64,000 bases of DNA from CAJXSN01 sp947492235 (GTDB lineage Bacteria; Pseudomonadota; Alphaproteobacteria; Sphingomonadales; Sphingomonadaceae): assembly GCF_042492175.1 (NCBI RefSeq), contig NZ_CP170453.1:1922001-1986000 (forward strand). The letters run 5' to 3'. This document shows, piece by piece, positions 9,745 to 16,892 of the stretch. The notes beneath the pieces are model-generated. The model was not told the origin of the DNA. It made no database searches and saw only the letters and a list, made by a program, of their open reading frames with translations. Position 1 is the stretch's first letter. Every line of letters starts with the position of its first letter. The translations under genes and the position numbers were made by a program.

Positions 9745-9821
9745 GCGCCCGTAGCTCATCTGGATAGAGCGCGAGACTTCTAATCTTGAGGCAGCAGGTT
9801 CGAGTCCTGCCGGGCGCGCCA
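9745..9821 (+). tRNA. tRNA-Arg (anticodon TCT)
   Basis: 77 nt with encoded CCA. The acceptor GCGCCCG (9745-9751) pairs with CGGGCGC (9811-9817), followed by discriminator G and CCA. The D arm is GCTC/GAGC. The anticodon arm is CGAGA-CTTCTAA-TCTTG with TCT at positions 34-36. The T arm is GCAGG-TTCGAGT-CCTGC. It reads AGA/AGG codons. Confidence 0.96.
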
Positions 9822-9956
9822 ATTATCCCCGCCCCGGAAGGGGTGGGGATAATTGGTGGGGCCATAAAGGACCGGACCCGTTCGGAATCGGAGGCGGTGC
9901 AACCGCCGGAGATGACGGAGCCGCGACGCGGCGGAGTAGTCCTGCCGGGCGCGCCA
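9803..9956 (+). repeat. 19-bp direct duplication of the tRNA-Arg 3' end (att-like)
   Basis: AGTCCTGCCGGGCGCGCCA occurs at 9803-9821 as the 3' end of tRNA-Arg and again, identical, at 9938-9956, 135 bp downstream. Duplication of a tRNA 3' terminus is what tRNA-targeting integrases leave at the two ends of an element. No integrase gene is present and the interval is only 116 bp, so this would be a remnant or a solo footprint, not an intact element. Confidence 0.7.
9821..9854. repeat. Strong inverted repeat immediately after tRNA-Arg
   Basis: Arms AATTATCCCCGCCCC (9821-9835) and GGGGTGGGGATAATT (9840-9854) are complementary at 14 of 15 positions, the other being a possible G-U pair, around a GGAA loop. 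It begins on the last base of the tRNA CCA. There is no T-tract after it, so a classical terminator is less likely than a processing or transposition-related hairpin. Confidence 0.7.
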
Positions 9957-10233
9957 TTTTCGTTTTCGCCTCAGACGCCGGCGGGGCCATCCGGCCCCTT
10001 AGGCTTTCCTCGCTCACGCGACCTGACGGCCGCATCGCTGCGGGCGGCCCGGTCGGGCCTTTGGTCAGCCTTCGGCTGACATGCGGCTGCAATCAGCGCT
10101 GGTTCGGGCTTCACGCCCGCAAGCGCGACGGTGCGCCCGCAGGTGCCCCGCAGCCGGACGAAGTCTGGCGAAGGGAACAGCACCGAGGATGGATCGGCGG
10201 ATGCCGATCCGGAACCACAAAGGCGCGTTCCGC
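9957..10233. repeat. Non-coding GC-rich region with several hairpins (possible dispersed repeat)
   Basis: No convincing gene is seen between the second tRNA-end copy and the NUDIX stop. The region is rich in short palindromes: GGGGCCATCCGGCCCC near 9987, GGCCGCATCGCTGCGGGCGGCC near 10029, and a perfect 7-bp stem GTCAGCC-TTC-GGCTGAC at 10064-10080. The stretch around TTAGGCTTTCCTCGCTCACG looks like the intergenic repeats I associate with sphingomonad genomes. That is an impression from memory; the copy number cannot be checked from one window. Confidence 0.4.
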
Positions 10234-11031
10234 TTAACCTCGCGCGACACTTTCCAGCAGCTCTGCGGTAATCGGGTAGCCTGCGTCTTCCATGATGCGG
10301 AGCATCGGCTTGTCGCCGCTCGTGTCGATCTGGGGGATTATGGTTTTCACGGGCGTTGCCTGCGCGTGCGCCCTTGTCTCTTCGTAGCTGCTAAACAGGG
10401 CAAGGCGCTCGAGGTTGCGGCGTGTCGGAAAGATCAGCTTGATCTCGCCGGTTTCCGCCATGTCCAATGCGCCCTTCGCGCTGACCCAGAACAGCCGGGT
10501 GTTTTCCGTCTGGTCGACTTCGATATCGACTGCGCCGGTGCCCAGATTGGCGAGATAGAAGCGGGTGTCGTAAACGCGCGGGATTTTCTCGTTGAGGGGG
10601 AACCAGCGGGCGAAGGGCGTCAATTGTGCCAGATCGAGCGACCAGTTGAATTCGTCCAGCACCGGAGCGAGCGCTTCGGTCTGCATCAGCATATCGCGGG
10701 CCGTGCGGGCCTTGGCGGCATCGATGTCTCCGGCAAGCCCGATGGCGAGACCGGTTTCTTCCAGCGTTTCGCGCACGACGGCGATCTGGTGCGCCGCTTC
10801 CTCTGGCTCGATATCGCCCGACAAGGCTTTGCCCAGCGCGAAGTCGGCCGGATCGACCCGCCCGCCGGGGAACACCGCCATTCCGCCCGCGAAGGTCATA
10901 TTGCGCGAGCGCACGGTCATCAGGATTTCGGGCGGTTGGCCATCCGGTCCGTTGCGGAAAATTATGACGGTAGCGGCAGGAATGCCCTCGGCTTTTGCTG
11001 ACGGGCTTACGGTGTTCTGTTCATCTGACAT
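10234..11031 (-). CDS. NUDIX hydrolase domain protein
   Basis: 265 residues from ATG 11029-11031; a TTG 36 bp upstream is a less likely start. The Nudix box is recognisable though stretched: FPGGRVDPADF, then VRETLEETGLAIG, with the catalytic REtLEET helix. The preceding segment PAATVIIFRNG and MTVRSRNMTFAGGMAVFPGG is typical of the larger NUDT19/CoA-diphosphatase-like members, which carry an insertion between the GG and REX2EE parts. A nucleoside-diphosphate-linked substrate, possibly acyl-CoA, is a family-based guess. It stands alone, with hairpin-rich non-coding DNA downstream. Confidence 0.85.
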   Translation of the reverse strand: MSDEQNTVSPSAKAEGIPAATVIIFRNGPDGQPPEILMTVRSRNMTFAGGMAVFPGGRVDPADFALGKALSGDIEPEEAAHQIAVVRETLEETGLAIGLAGDIDAAKARTARDMLMQTEALAPVLDEFNWSLDLAQLTPFARWFPLNEKIPRVYDTRFYLANLGTGAVDIEVDQTENTRLFWVSAKGALDMAETGEIKLIFPTRRNLERLALFSSYEETRAHAQATPVKTIIPQIDTSGDKPMLRIMEDAGYPITAELLESVARG

Positions 11032-11099
11032 GCGCGGCACTGTGACGCGCGTTGTGCGTACTGCCAAGCGCCCATTTCTTCAGAGCGAAGTTTCGCCGT

Positions 11100-11346
11100 T
11101 GCGGGAAAAGGAGGGTGTCGGATGAATTTACACAGGGCCGCAAAGGTAACTCCGATTTAACCACTGTCTCGCGCAGCCTTCTGCGGTTTCGCAAAACTGG
11201 CACGCGCCCTGCATCACCAGTGATACCCCGAATGGTCTTCGACTAAAGAGGCGGGGCCACCCCTGGTCTCCCGGCCCCGCCTCCCCGAAGAAACGCCTCC
11301 CCGAAGCACATATGAAAAGGCCCGCAAATACGCGGGCCTTTTTCGT
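11100..11346 (+). ncRNA. Candidate small transcript: leader peptide, small ORF or sRNA
   Basis: The gap between the NUDIX gene and grxD has its own plus-strand architecture. AAGGAGG (11108-11114) is followed after 7 nt by ATG 11122, which opens a 12-codon frame. A GTG at 11115 opens a 43-codon frame ending with TAA at 11244-11246. Then come an 11-bp perfect hairpin (11248-11258 with 11273-11283), two direct copies of CGCCTCCCCGAAG (11278-11290, 11294-11306) and the T-rich terminator at 11315-11345. The C-rich repeats resemble anti-Shine-Dalgarno loops of alphaproteobacterial sRNAs. Neither peptide resembles a family I know. Whether the product is RNA or peptide is open. Confidence 0.35.
11315..11345. 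terminator. Bidirectional intrinsic terminator (grxD and the 11.1-kb unit)
   Basis: The stem AAAAGGCCCGC / GCGGGCCTTTT flanks an AAATAC loop. T-runs follow on both strands (CCTTTTTCGTTTT on plus, CCTTTTCAT on minus), so it can end grxD transcription and any plus-strand transcript from upstream. Confidence 0.85.
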
Positions 11347-11374
11347 TTTCGGGGGGAAACAAGGAGTTGGTCGA

Positions 11375-11704
11375 TCAGGTCGCCTTTTTCACGCCTTTGT
11401 CGTCCATCGTCTGCTGCAGCTCGCCAGCCTCGAACATCTCCATCATGATGTCGCTGCCGCCAAGAAATTCGCCCTTCACATAGAGCTGCGGAATGGTCGG
11501 CCAGTCGGAATATTCCTTGATCCCGGAGCGGATTTCCATGTCCTGCAGAACGTCCACGCTTTCATAGGCAACCCCGCAATGGTCGAGAATGGCGACAGCC
11601 CGGCTGGAAAAGCCGCATTGCGGGAACAGGGGCGTGCCCTTCATGAACAGGACGACATCATTGTCGCCAACAATGCCGGAAATGCGTGTTTGGGTATCGG
11701 TCAT
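11375..11704 (-). CDS. grxD: Monothiol glutaredoxin, Grx4/GrxD type
   Basis: 109 residues with the CGFS active site (Cys30) preceded by the conserved KGTP segment, then WPTIPQLYVKGEFLGGSDIM, which carries the cis-Pro and glutathione-binding residues. CGFS glutaredoxins bind a [2Fe-2S] cluster with glutathione and deliver it in iron-sulfur assembly and iron sensing. The gene directly follows a BolA-family gene (46 bp). Grx-BolA is a known cluster-binding complex, so the pair very likely works together. It is followed by the terminator at 11315-11345. Confidence 0.95.
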   Translation of the reverse strand: MTDTQTRISGIVGDNDVVLFMKGTPLFPQCGFSSRAVAILDHCGVAYESVDVLQDMEIRSGIKEYSDWPTIPQLYVKGEFLGGSDIMMEMFEAGELQQTMDDKGVKKAT

Positions 11705-11749
11705 GGGGTTGGGCCCGCCAGTTACTGGAATGTGTTTGCGTGTGTGCGA

Positions 11750-11983
11750 CTAATCTGGGGTCGCAGTGGTGAGTTGCAAGGCATGCAGCACGCCGCCCAT
11801 CTTCCCGCCCAGCGCGTCATAGACCATCTTGTGCTGCGCCACCCGGCTCTTGCCCACAAAAGCGGGCGAGACGACATGCGCCGCCCAATGGTCGTTATCA
11901 CCTGCCAGATCGCGCATCGTCACCTCTGCATCGGGCATAGCGGCGGTAATCATACCGGTAATTTCTTCGGCTGACATGGGCAT
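11750..11983 (-). CDS. BolA family protein (IbaG/BolA-like)
   Basis: A 77-residue single-domain BolA protein. The conserved FVGKSRVAQHKMVYDAL segment with the metal-ligand His and the helix-turn-helix-like end is present, as is DNDHWAAHVVS in the first half. A second ATG two codons in (MSAEEI) could equally be the start. BolA proteins partner CGFS glutaredoxins in handling [2Fe-2S] clusters, which fits grxD being the next gene. It is 13 bp downstream of the ATPase-inhibitor gene, so the three are probably one operon. Confidence 0.92.
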   Translation of the reverse strand: MPMSAEEITGMITAAMPDAEVTMRDLAGDNDHWAAHVVSPAFVGKSRVAQHKMVYDALGGKMGGVLHALQLTTATPD

Positions 11984-11996
11984 CGCAGCGGGGGCC

Positions 11997-12320
11997 TTAG
12001 CTGTCGCTCATCAGCTGGCGACGCGCTTCGACTGCGCATTCTTCCAGCTTGGCGCGGATATCGTCTTCGGAGACGTCGCAATCGGCGGCGGTCAGATCGC
12101 CCAGAACCTTGCGGATCACGTCTTCGTCACCGGCTTCCTCGAAGTCAGCCTGAACGACAGCCTTCTTATAGCCGTCGGTTTCCTCGTCGGTCAGGCCCAT
12201 CAGGCCAGCGGCCCATTCGCCCAGCAGACGGTTGCGGCGGGCGGCGACCTTGAAGGCGGTCTCCCCGTCCATCGCGAATTTGCTTTCTTCGCCTTTCTGG
12301 CGGTCTTTGAAATCGGTCAT
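11997..12320 (-). CDS. DUF1476 protein, F1-ATPase inhibitor zeta-subunit family
   Basis: This 107-residue, highly charged helical protein matches the alphaproteobacterial family first described in Paracoccus as the zeta subunit that blocks ATP hydrolysis by F1. The signature N-terminus (DFKDRQKGEESKFA) and RRNRLLGEWAA are conserved, followed by a C-terminal four-helix region with KVLGDL and ARRQLMSD. Family knowledge places it in the cytoplasm bound to F1; inhibition in this organism is inferred. The family is restricted to Alphaproteobacteria and supports the taxonomic call. Confidence 0.92.
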   Translation of the reverse strand: MTDFKDRQKGEESKFAMDGETAFKVAARRNRLLGEWAAGLMGLTDEETDGYKKAVVQADFEEAGDEDVIRKVLGDLTAADCDVSEDDIRAKLEECAVEARRQLMSDS

Positions 12321-12401
12321 TGTCGGTTCTCCGGATGGAAGTGTTGGATCAAAGATAGGCCTGCGCTATGCAACGGGCAAGCGCAGGTCCGAAATCGGGC
12401 T

Positions 12402-13400
12402 CTAATCCATCGTCACGACCAGCTTGCCGATTGCGCCGCGATTTTCCAGCTTGGCGATGGCCTCGTGTGCGCGCTCGAGAGGATAGGTCTCGCTGACCAT
12501 CGGGCTGATCTTGCCGGCTTTCCAAAGGTCGAACAACTCGGCAATATTGGCGGCATTGGCCTCCGGCTCGCGTGCGGCATAGGCGCCCCAGAACACGCCG
12601 CGAATGTCGCAGCTTTTCAGCAGCGTCAGGTTGAGCGGCATTTTGGCGATCCCGGCGGGGAAGCCGACCACCAGAAAGCGGCCTTCCCATGCGATGGAGC
12701 GCAGCGCGGGCTCGGAGTAATCGCCACCGACGATGTCATAGACGATGTCCGCGCCATTTGGCCCCACAGCTGCCTTGAAAGCGCCAGCCAGTTCCTTGGA
12801 CGTGTCCTTGTTGAAGGGCGCGCGGGGATAGATCACCGTCTCGTCCGCGCCCGCCTTCTTGGCGACTTCGGCTTTCTCCTCGGTCGAGACTGCGGCGACC
12901 ACGCGCGCACCGTAAGCCTTGGCCAGTTCGACACCGGACAGGCCCACGCCGCCCGCAGCGCCCAGAACCAGAACCGTCTCGCCTTCTTTGATTCCGCCGC
13001 GATCCTTCAGCCCGTGGATGGTGGTGCCGTAAGTCATCAGCAGAGCGCTGGCATCGACCAGCTCGACGCCATCGGGAACGGCGAACAGCTTGACCGCATC
13101 GACCGCCATCTTCTCGCGCAGACCGCCATTGCCCACGCCCGCCAGAACGCGGTCGCCCACGGCCCAGCCGGTCACGCCTTCGCCGATGCTTTCAATCGTG
13201 CCGGAAATCTCTCCACCGGGGGAGAAGGGGCGTTCGGGTTTGAACTGGTACATGTCGCGGATGATCAGCGCGTCGGGGTAGTTGATTGCGCAGGCGGCGA
13301 TTTTGACGACGACCTGTCCTTTGCCCGCTACCGGATCGTCCACTTCCTCGACCACCAGCGTTTCGGGTCCACCTGTCTCTTTGCTCAGCAGGGCTTTCAT
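12402..13400 (-). CDS. NADPH:quinone oxidoreductase family protein (zinc-free MDR)
   Basis: 332 residues of the medium-chain dehydrogenase/reductase superfamily. The N-terminal GroES-like fold begins MKALLSKETGG, and the Rossmann domain has the glycine motif VLGAAGGVGLSGVELAKAYGA. Structural-zinc cysteines are absent, as in quinone reductases. Substrate unknown; one-electron or two-electron reduction of quinones or enones with NADPH is typical. Its ATG (13398-13400) overlaps the leuD TGA (ATGA), so it is translationally coupled to leuD, although no role in leucine synthesis is implied by its sequence. Confidence 0.92.
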   Translation of the reverse strand: MKALLSKETGGPETLVVEEVDDPVAGKGQVVVKIAACAINYPDALIIRDMYQFKPERPFSPGGEISGTIESIGEGVTGWAVGDRVLAGVGNGGLREKMAVDAVKLFAVPDGVELVDASALLMTYGTTIHGLKDRGGIKEGETVLVLGAAGGVGLSGVELAKAYGARVVAAVSTEEKAEVAKKAGADETVIYPRAPFNKDTSKELAGAFKAAVGPNGADIVYDIVGGDYSEPALRSIAWEGRFLVVGFPAGIAKMPLNLTLLKSCDIRGVFWGAYAAREPEANAANIAELFDLWKAGKISPMVSETYPLERAHEAIAKLENRGAIGKLVVTMD

Positions 13401-14002
13401 GCGGCTATCTCTCCATTGGGTTTGGCCAACCACGGCATATGCGCGGTCTGGCGATCTTCGTAGGTGCGGATGGAGGCATCGCGGGAGAGCGTCAGCCCGA
13501 CCTCGTCCAGCCCTTCCATCAGGCATTGTTTGCGGAACGGATCGACTTCGAAGGCGAAGCGATCCTGAAACGGTGTGGTGACGACCTGATTTTCCAGATC
13601 GATGGTGATGGGATCACTCGCCGCGACTTCCATCAGCCGGTCGATTGCCGCTTGCGGCAGGGCCACCGTGACGATGCCGTTCTTGAAGGCATTGCTGGCG
13701 AATATATCCGAGAAGCTGGGAGCAATCACGGCGCTGATACCCATGTCGCGCAGTGCCCAGGCGGCGTGTTCGCGGCTGGACCCGCAGCCGAAATTGTCGC
13801 CCGCGATCAGAATTGGGCTACCGGCAAACTCCTCGCTGTCGAAGATGTTGTCCGGGTCCTCGCGCAAAGCCTCGAACGCGCCGCGCCCCAGGCCCTCTCG
13901 GGTGATGGTTTTGAGCCAATGGGCGGGGATAATGATATCCGTATCGACATTGGCTGCGCCGAACGGAATGGCCCGCCCTTCGACTGAACGAACAGGCTGC
14001 AT
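13397..14002 (-). CDS. leuD: 3-isopropylmalate dehydratase small subunit
   Basis: 201 residues, standard for LeuD. With LeuC it forms the isomerase converting 2- to 3-isopropylmalate in leucine synthesis. Markers are VDTDIIIPAHWLK near the N-terminus, GDNFGCGSSREHAAWAL (the swivel-domain loop) and IVTVALPQAAID. The start MQPVRSVEGRA is set by a TGATG overlap with the 57-codon gene upstream; the larger open frame above it is shadow. It is separated from leuC by a DUF2199 gene and that small gene. The stop overlaps the next gene (ATGA). Confidence 0.95.
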   Translation of the reverse strand: MQPVRSVEGRAIPFGAANVDTDIIIPAHWLKTITREGLGRGAFEALREDPDNIFDSEEFAGSPILIAGDNFGCGSSREHAAWALRDMGISAVIAPSFSDIFASNAFKNGIVTVALPQAAIDRLMEVAASDPITIDLENQVVTTPFQDRFAFEVDPFRKQCLMEGLDEVGLTLSRDASIRTYEDRQTAHMPWLAKPNGEIAA

Positions 14003-14175
14003 CAATCCGTCTCCGGTTTCTCGCCCGATGGGATCGGACCAGGCTGCTCTTGTTTGTTCTTCGCCCTGCGCTTGTTCGCGTAGAGCAGGGCAGCGGCAAT
14101 TGCGGCAGAGCCGATGGCCGCGCCAACCGACGCGGCGGTCTTGCCGGTAAATTTTCCAGCGGGTTTTTCGGTCAT
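14002..14175 (-). CDS. Small single-pass membrane protein between leuC and leuD
   Basis: A 57-codon gene starting ATG 14173-14175 (MTEKPAGKFTGKTAAS) and ending in TGA that shares its A with the leuD ATG (TGATG). An Ala/Gly-rich hydrophobic segment around residues 16-32 (VGAAIGSAAIAAALLYA) is followed by a positive cluster ANKRRAKNK and a polar tail, which predicts an inner-membrane protein with its C-terminus in the cytoplasm. I do not recognise the family. The tight coupling to leuD argues that it is translated. Whether it influences the isomerase is unknown. Confidence 0.65.
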   Translation of the reverse strand: MTEKPAGKFTGKTAASVGAAIGSAAIAAALLYANKRRAKNKQEQPGPIPSGEKPETD

Positions 14176-14298
14176 TGTTTTCCCTCAGATACAGGCACTG
14201 CACATGGGGCCGCGCTGCACCACGCGCAACCCAATTCGCCAGAATTCCGCCGGTTCTCAGGGAAGGCGAGGGGGTGTGCGATGAATGCATGCCGGAGA

Positions 14299-14892
14299 TC
14301 AAAGAGGCTCCGGGCGATGGCCGTAGGTGTCGTAAATCGCGAGCATCTCTTCCGGCGAAATCCCCACTTCCTGCGCGATGGCCAGTGGGTGATGATCGTC
14401 TTCCACTCGCAGGCGCGGGCGCTGGCGGCCACTGCGCAAATGCATGGCGCAGCCCAGCGGTAGGTCCGCGACATAGGGCCGCAGGATGTTGGACAGCCAG
14501 CTGTACCAAGGCCCCTCCTCGCCATAATCGCCGCTGTCGAAACGCGCTGCATAGGCATCGAAATGATCGCGCGAGAGGGTACCCCAGCAGCCAAAGGCAA
14601 ACACCTGATCGAGCCCGCGCACCGGGATCTCCAGCACGCTGCGGACAAAGAAGTGCTTGCCTGCGATGACGCAGAAATCCTCGCTCAGGAAATTGCGCTC
14701 TTCCGCCAGCGCGGCGGGCAAAGCGTCATTGGGTTCGTAAGGGTCGTGGCTCGGCCAGTAATCGGGGGCGCGGCTGGCAAGATCGATCAGTCCGTGATGC
14801 TCGCCCCCGCAGGATGCACAGTGCCAGCTTGGTGCGCTGAGCGTGGTCAGCGCGTCGGCGGCCTTTCCCTTGCCAGAGAAAGGCCAGACCAT
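14299..14892 (-). CDS. DUF2199 domain-containing protein
   Basis: A 197-residue protein with an N-terminal CxxC pair (WHCASCGGEHHG) followed by LASRAPDYWP and a DPYEP motif, then FVRSVLEIPV and a repeated FAFGCWGTLS segment. These are the marks of the DUF2199 family, whose function is unknown; the CxxC and His residues suggest metal binding. The ATG directly follows the leuC stop (TGAATG), so it is in the leu operon. The 123 bp between its end and the next small gene contains no further ORF of note. Confidence 0.85.
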   Translation of the reverse strand: MVWPFSGKGKAADALTTLSAPSWHCASCGGEHHGLIDLASRAPDYWPSHDPYEPNDALPAALAEERNFLSEDFCVIAGKHFFVRSVLEIPVRGLDQVFAFGCWGTLSRDHFDAYAARFDSGDYGEEGPWYSWLSNILRPYVADLPLGCAMHLRSGRQRPRLRVEDDHHPLAIAQEVGISPEEMLAIYDTYGHRPEPL

Positions 14893-16323
14893 TCAGGCCA
14901 GCTCCCGCACATCGGAAAGCCTGCCCGTGACCGCCGCAGCGGCGGCCATGGCGGGGCTCATGAGATGCGTCCGCGCGCCCGGTCCCTGACGCCCAACAAA
15001 ATTGCGGTTAGAGGTGGAGGCGCAGCGTTCGCCCGGCGGGACCTTGTCAGGGTTCATCGCCAGACAGGCGGAGCAGCCCGGTTCGCGCCATTCGAAGCCT
15101 GCGTCGGTGAAGACCTTGTCCAGTCCCTCGGCTTCGGCCTGCCGCTTGACCAGACCCGACCCGGGCACAGCAATCGCCCATTTCACGCCGTCCGCCTTGG
15201 TCCGGCCGCGCAGCACCTCGGCGGCGCTTCGAAAATCCTCGATCCGGCTATTGGTGCAGCTGCCGATGAAGATGTTTTCGACCGGCACTTCGGTCAGTTT
15301 CTGCCCGGGTGTCAGCCCCATATAGGCGAGGCTGCGCTCCACCGCAGTGCGCTTGGAGGCATCGGCATAACTGGCCGGATCGGGCACCGCGCCGCCTATG
15401 GGGGCGGTGTCTTCCGGGCTGGTGCCCCATGTAATCGTCGGTTCGACATCGGCAGCGTCGATTACCACGCTCTTGTCGAACACAGCGCCTGTATCGGTCG
15501 CAAGGGAGCGCCACCACGCAACCGCATCGTCCCACGCCTTGCCTGTGGGCGCGTAGGGGCGTCCTTTCAGATATTCAAAGACGGTATCGTCGGGCGCGAT
15601 AAGGCCAGCGCGTGCGCCGCCTTCGATGCTCATATTGCAGACGGTCAGGCGGCTCTCGACCGACATCCCCTCGAACACCGCGCCGCGATATTCGATCACA
15701 TGGCCCGTGCCGCCCGCCGTGCCGATCACTCCGATAACATGCAGAATCAAGTCCTTGGCCGTGATGCCGGGGCCCAATTGCCCCTCGACACGCACTTCCA
15801 TGGTTTTCGATTGCGGCAGCAGCAGTGTCTGCGTGGCTAGCACATGCTCGACCTCGCTGGTGCCGATGCCGAAGGCCATCGCGCCGATCCCGCCATGCGC
15901 TGCCGTATGCGAATCCCCGCAGACGATGGTTGCGCCGGGGAGGGAGAAACCCTGCTCCGGCCCGACCACATGGACGATTCCCTGCTCGGCGGCATTCGCA
16001 TCGATATAGGGCACGCCGAAATCGGCTGTGTTCTTCTTCAGCGCCGCCAGTTGCTGCGCGCTGAGAGGATCGGCGATGGGGAAGGGCACACCGTCAGCCC
16101 CGACGCGCGGGGTGGTGGCGACATTATGGTCGGGGACGGCCAGCGTCAGATCGGGGCGGCGCACCGGTCGGCCCGCCATGCGCAGCGCCTCGAACGCCTG
16201 CGGGCTGGTCACTTCATGGACGAGATGCCGGTCGATATAGATCAGCGCCGTGCCGTCATCGCGCCGTTCCACCACATGGGCATCCCAGATTTTCTCGGAA
16301 AGTGTGCGCGGTTTGCTGGCCAT
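14893..16323 (-). CDS. leuC: 3-isopropylmalate dehydratase large subunit
   Basis: 476 residues of the aconitase superfamily. The three cluster cysteines are visible in SCTNSRIED and in PGCSACLAMN, with the substrate-binding GDSHTAAHG and the C-terminal RNFVGRQGPGARTHLMSP. It works with LeuD in leucine synthesis. Two consecutive ATGs (16326, 16323) are possible; I use the second, giving MASKPRTLSEKIW. It is divergent from the thioesterase at 16428, with a 104-bp intergenic region in which I see no clear attenuator or leader peptide. Confidence 0.95.
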   Translation of the reverse strand: MASKPRTLSEKIWDAHVVERRDDGTALIYIDRHLVHEVTSPQAFEALRMAGRPVRRPDLTLAVPDHNVATTPRVGADGVPFPIADPLSAQQLAALKKNTADFGVPYIDANAAEQGIVHVVGPEQGFSLPGATIVCGDSHTAAHGGIGAMAFGIGTSEVEHVLATQTLLLPQSKTMEVRVEGQLGPGITAKDLILHVIGVIGTAGGTGHVIEYRGAVFEGMSVESRLTVCNMSIEGGARAGLIAPDDTVFEYLKGRPYAPTGKAWDDAVAWWRSLATDTGAVFDKSVVIDAADVEPTITWGTSPEDTAPIGGAVPDPASYADASKRTAVERSLAYMGLTPGQKLTEVPVENIFIGSCTNSRIEDFRSAAEVLRGRTKADGVKWAIAVPGSGLVKRQAEAEGLDKVFTDAGFEWREPGCSACLAMNPDKVPPGERCASTSNRNFVGRQGPGARTHLMSPAMAAAAAVTGRLSDVRELA

Positions 16324-16427
16324 CATGGGCAAACTATTGCGACCATTCGGCAACAGGCGCAAGATTCCTTGCGCGTAGCAATTGCGGTGTCATGGAAAAG
16401 AAAGCTTTGCATGGCTAACTGACACGC

Positions 16428-16847
16428 ATGTCAACAAAGCCCTTCGCATTTCCGATCAAAATCCTGCCCGCCGATATCGATTTCATGGGGCATGTGAATA
16501 ATGCCCGTTATCTCGGCTGGGTGCAGGATGCGGTGCTGGCGCATTGGCGCAAATTCGCGCCGGAGGACGCAGTGGCCAGCCGCGCATGGGTGGCGCTCAA
16601 GCACGAGATCACCTACCGCAAGCCAGCCTTTCTGGAGGATGACGTGATTGCACGCACTGTGCTCGAAAGCACCCGCGGCGCACGGGCATTTTATTCCACG
16701 GTGATTGAGCGTGGCGAGGAAGTGCTGGCCGAGGTTAAATCGAGCTGGTGCTGCATCGACGCGGAAAGCCTGAAGCCCGCGCGCATCGGGGAGGAGATTA
16801 TCTCCTACTTCCGCTTGCGCGAAGAGAGCTCCGAGGGCGGACGATAG
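16428..16847 (+). CDS. Acyl-CoA thioesterase, 4HBT/YbgC hot-dog family
   Basis: 139 residues with the hot-dog signature DIDFMGHVNNARYLGWVQDA, where the Asp acts in catalysis in 4-hydroxybenzoyl-CoA-type thioesterases, followed by HEITYRKPAFLEDDV. Substrate unknown; short to medium acyl-CoA is typical. It precedes crtW by 45 bp, so the carotenoid genes may be co-transcribed with it, but no functional link is evident. Confidence 0.88.
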   Translation: MSTKPFAFPIKILPADIDFMGHVNNARYLGWVQDAVLAHWRKFAPEDAVASRAWVALKHEITYRKPAFLEDDVIARTVLESTRGARAFYSTVIERGEEVLAEVKSSWCCIDAESLKPARIGEEIISYFRLREESSEGGR

Positions 16848-16892
16848 GCGGCCTTTTGTCGACTAGCTTTCGCTTCTATATCAGGCGCTCCG

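Noticed and set aside
11829..13463. 544-codon plus-strand frame spanning bolA, DUF1476 and the quinone reductase
   Set aside because: It runs antisense through three well-supported genes, and its translation matches no known fold.
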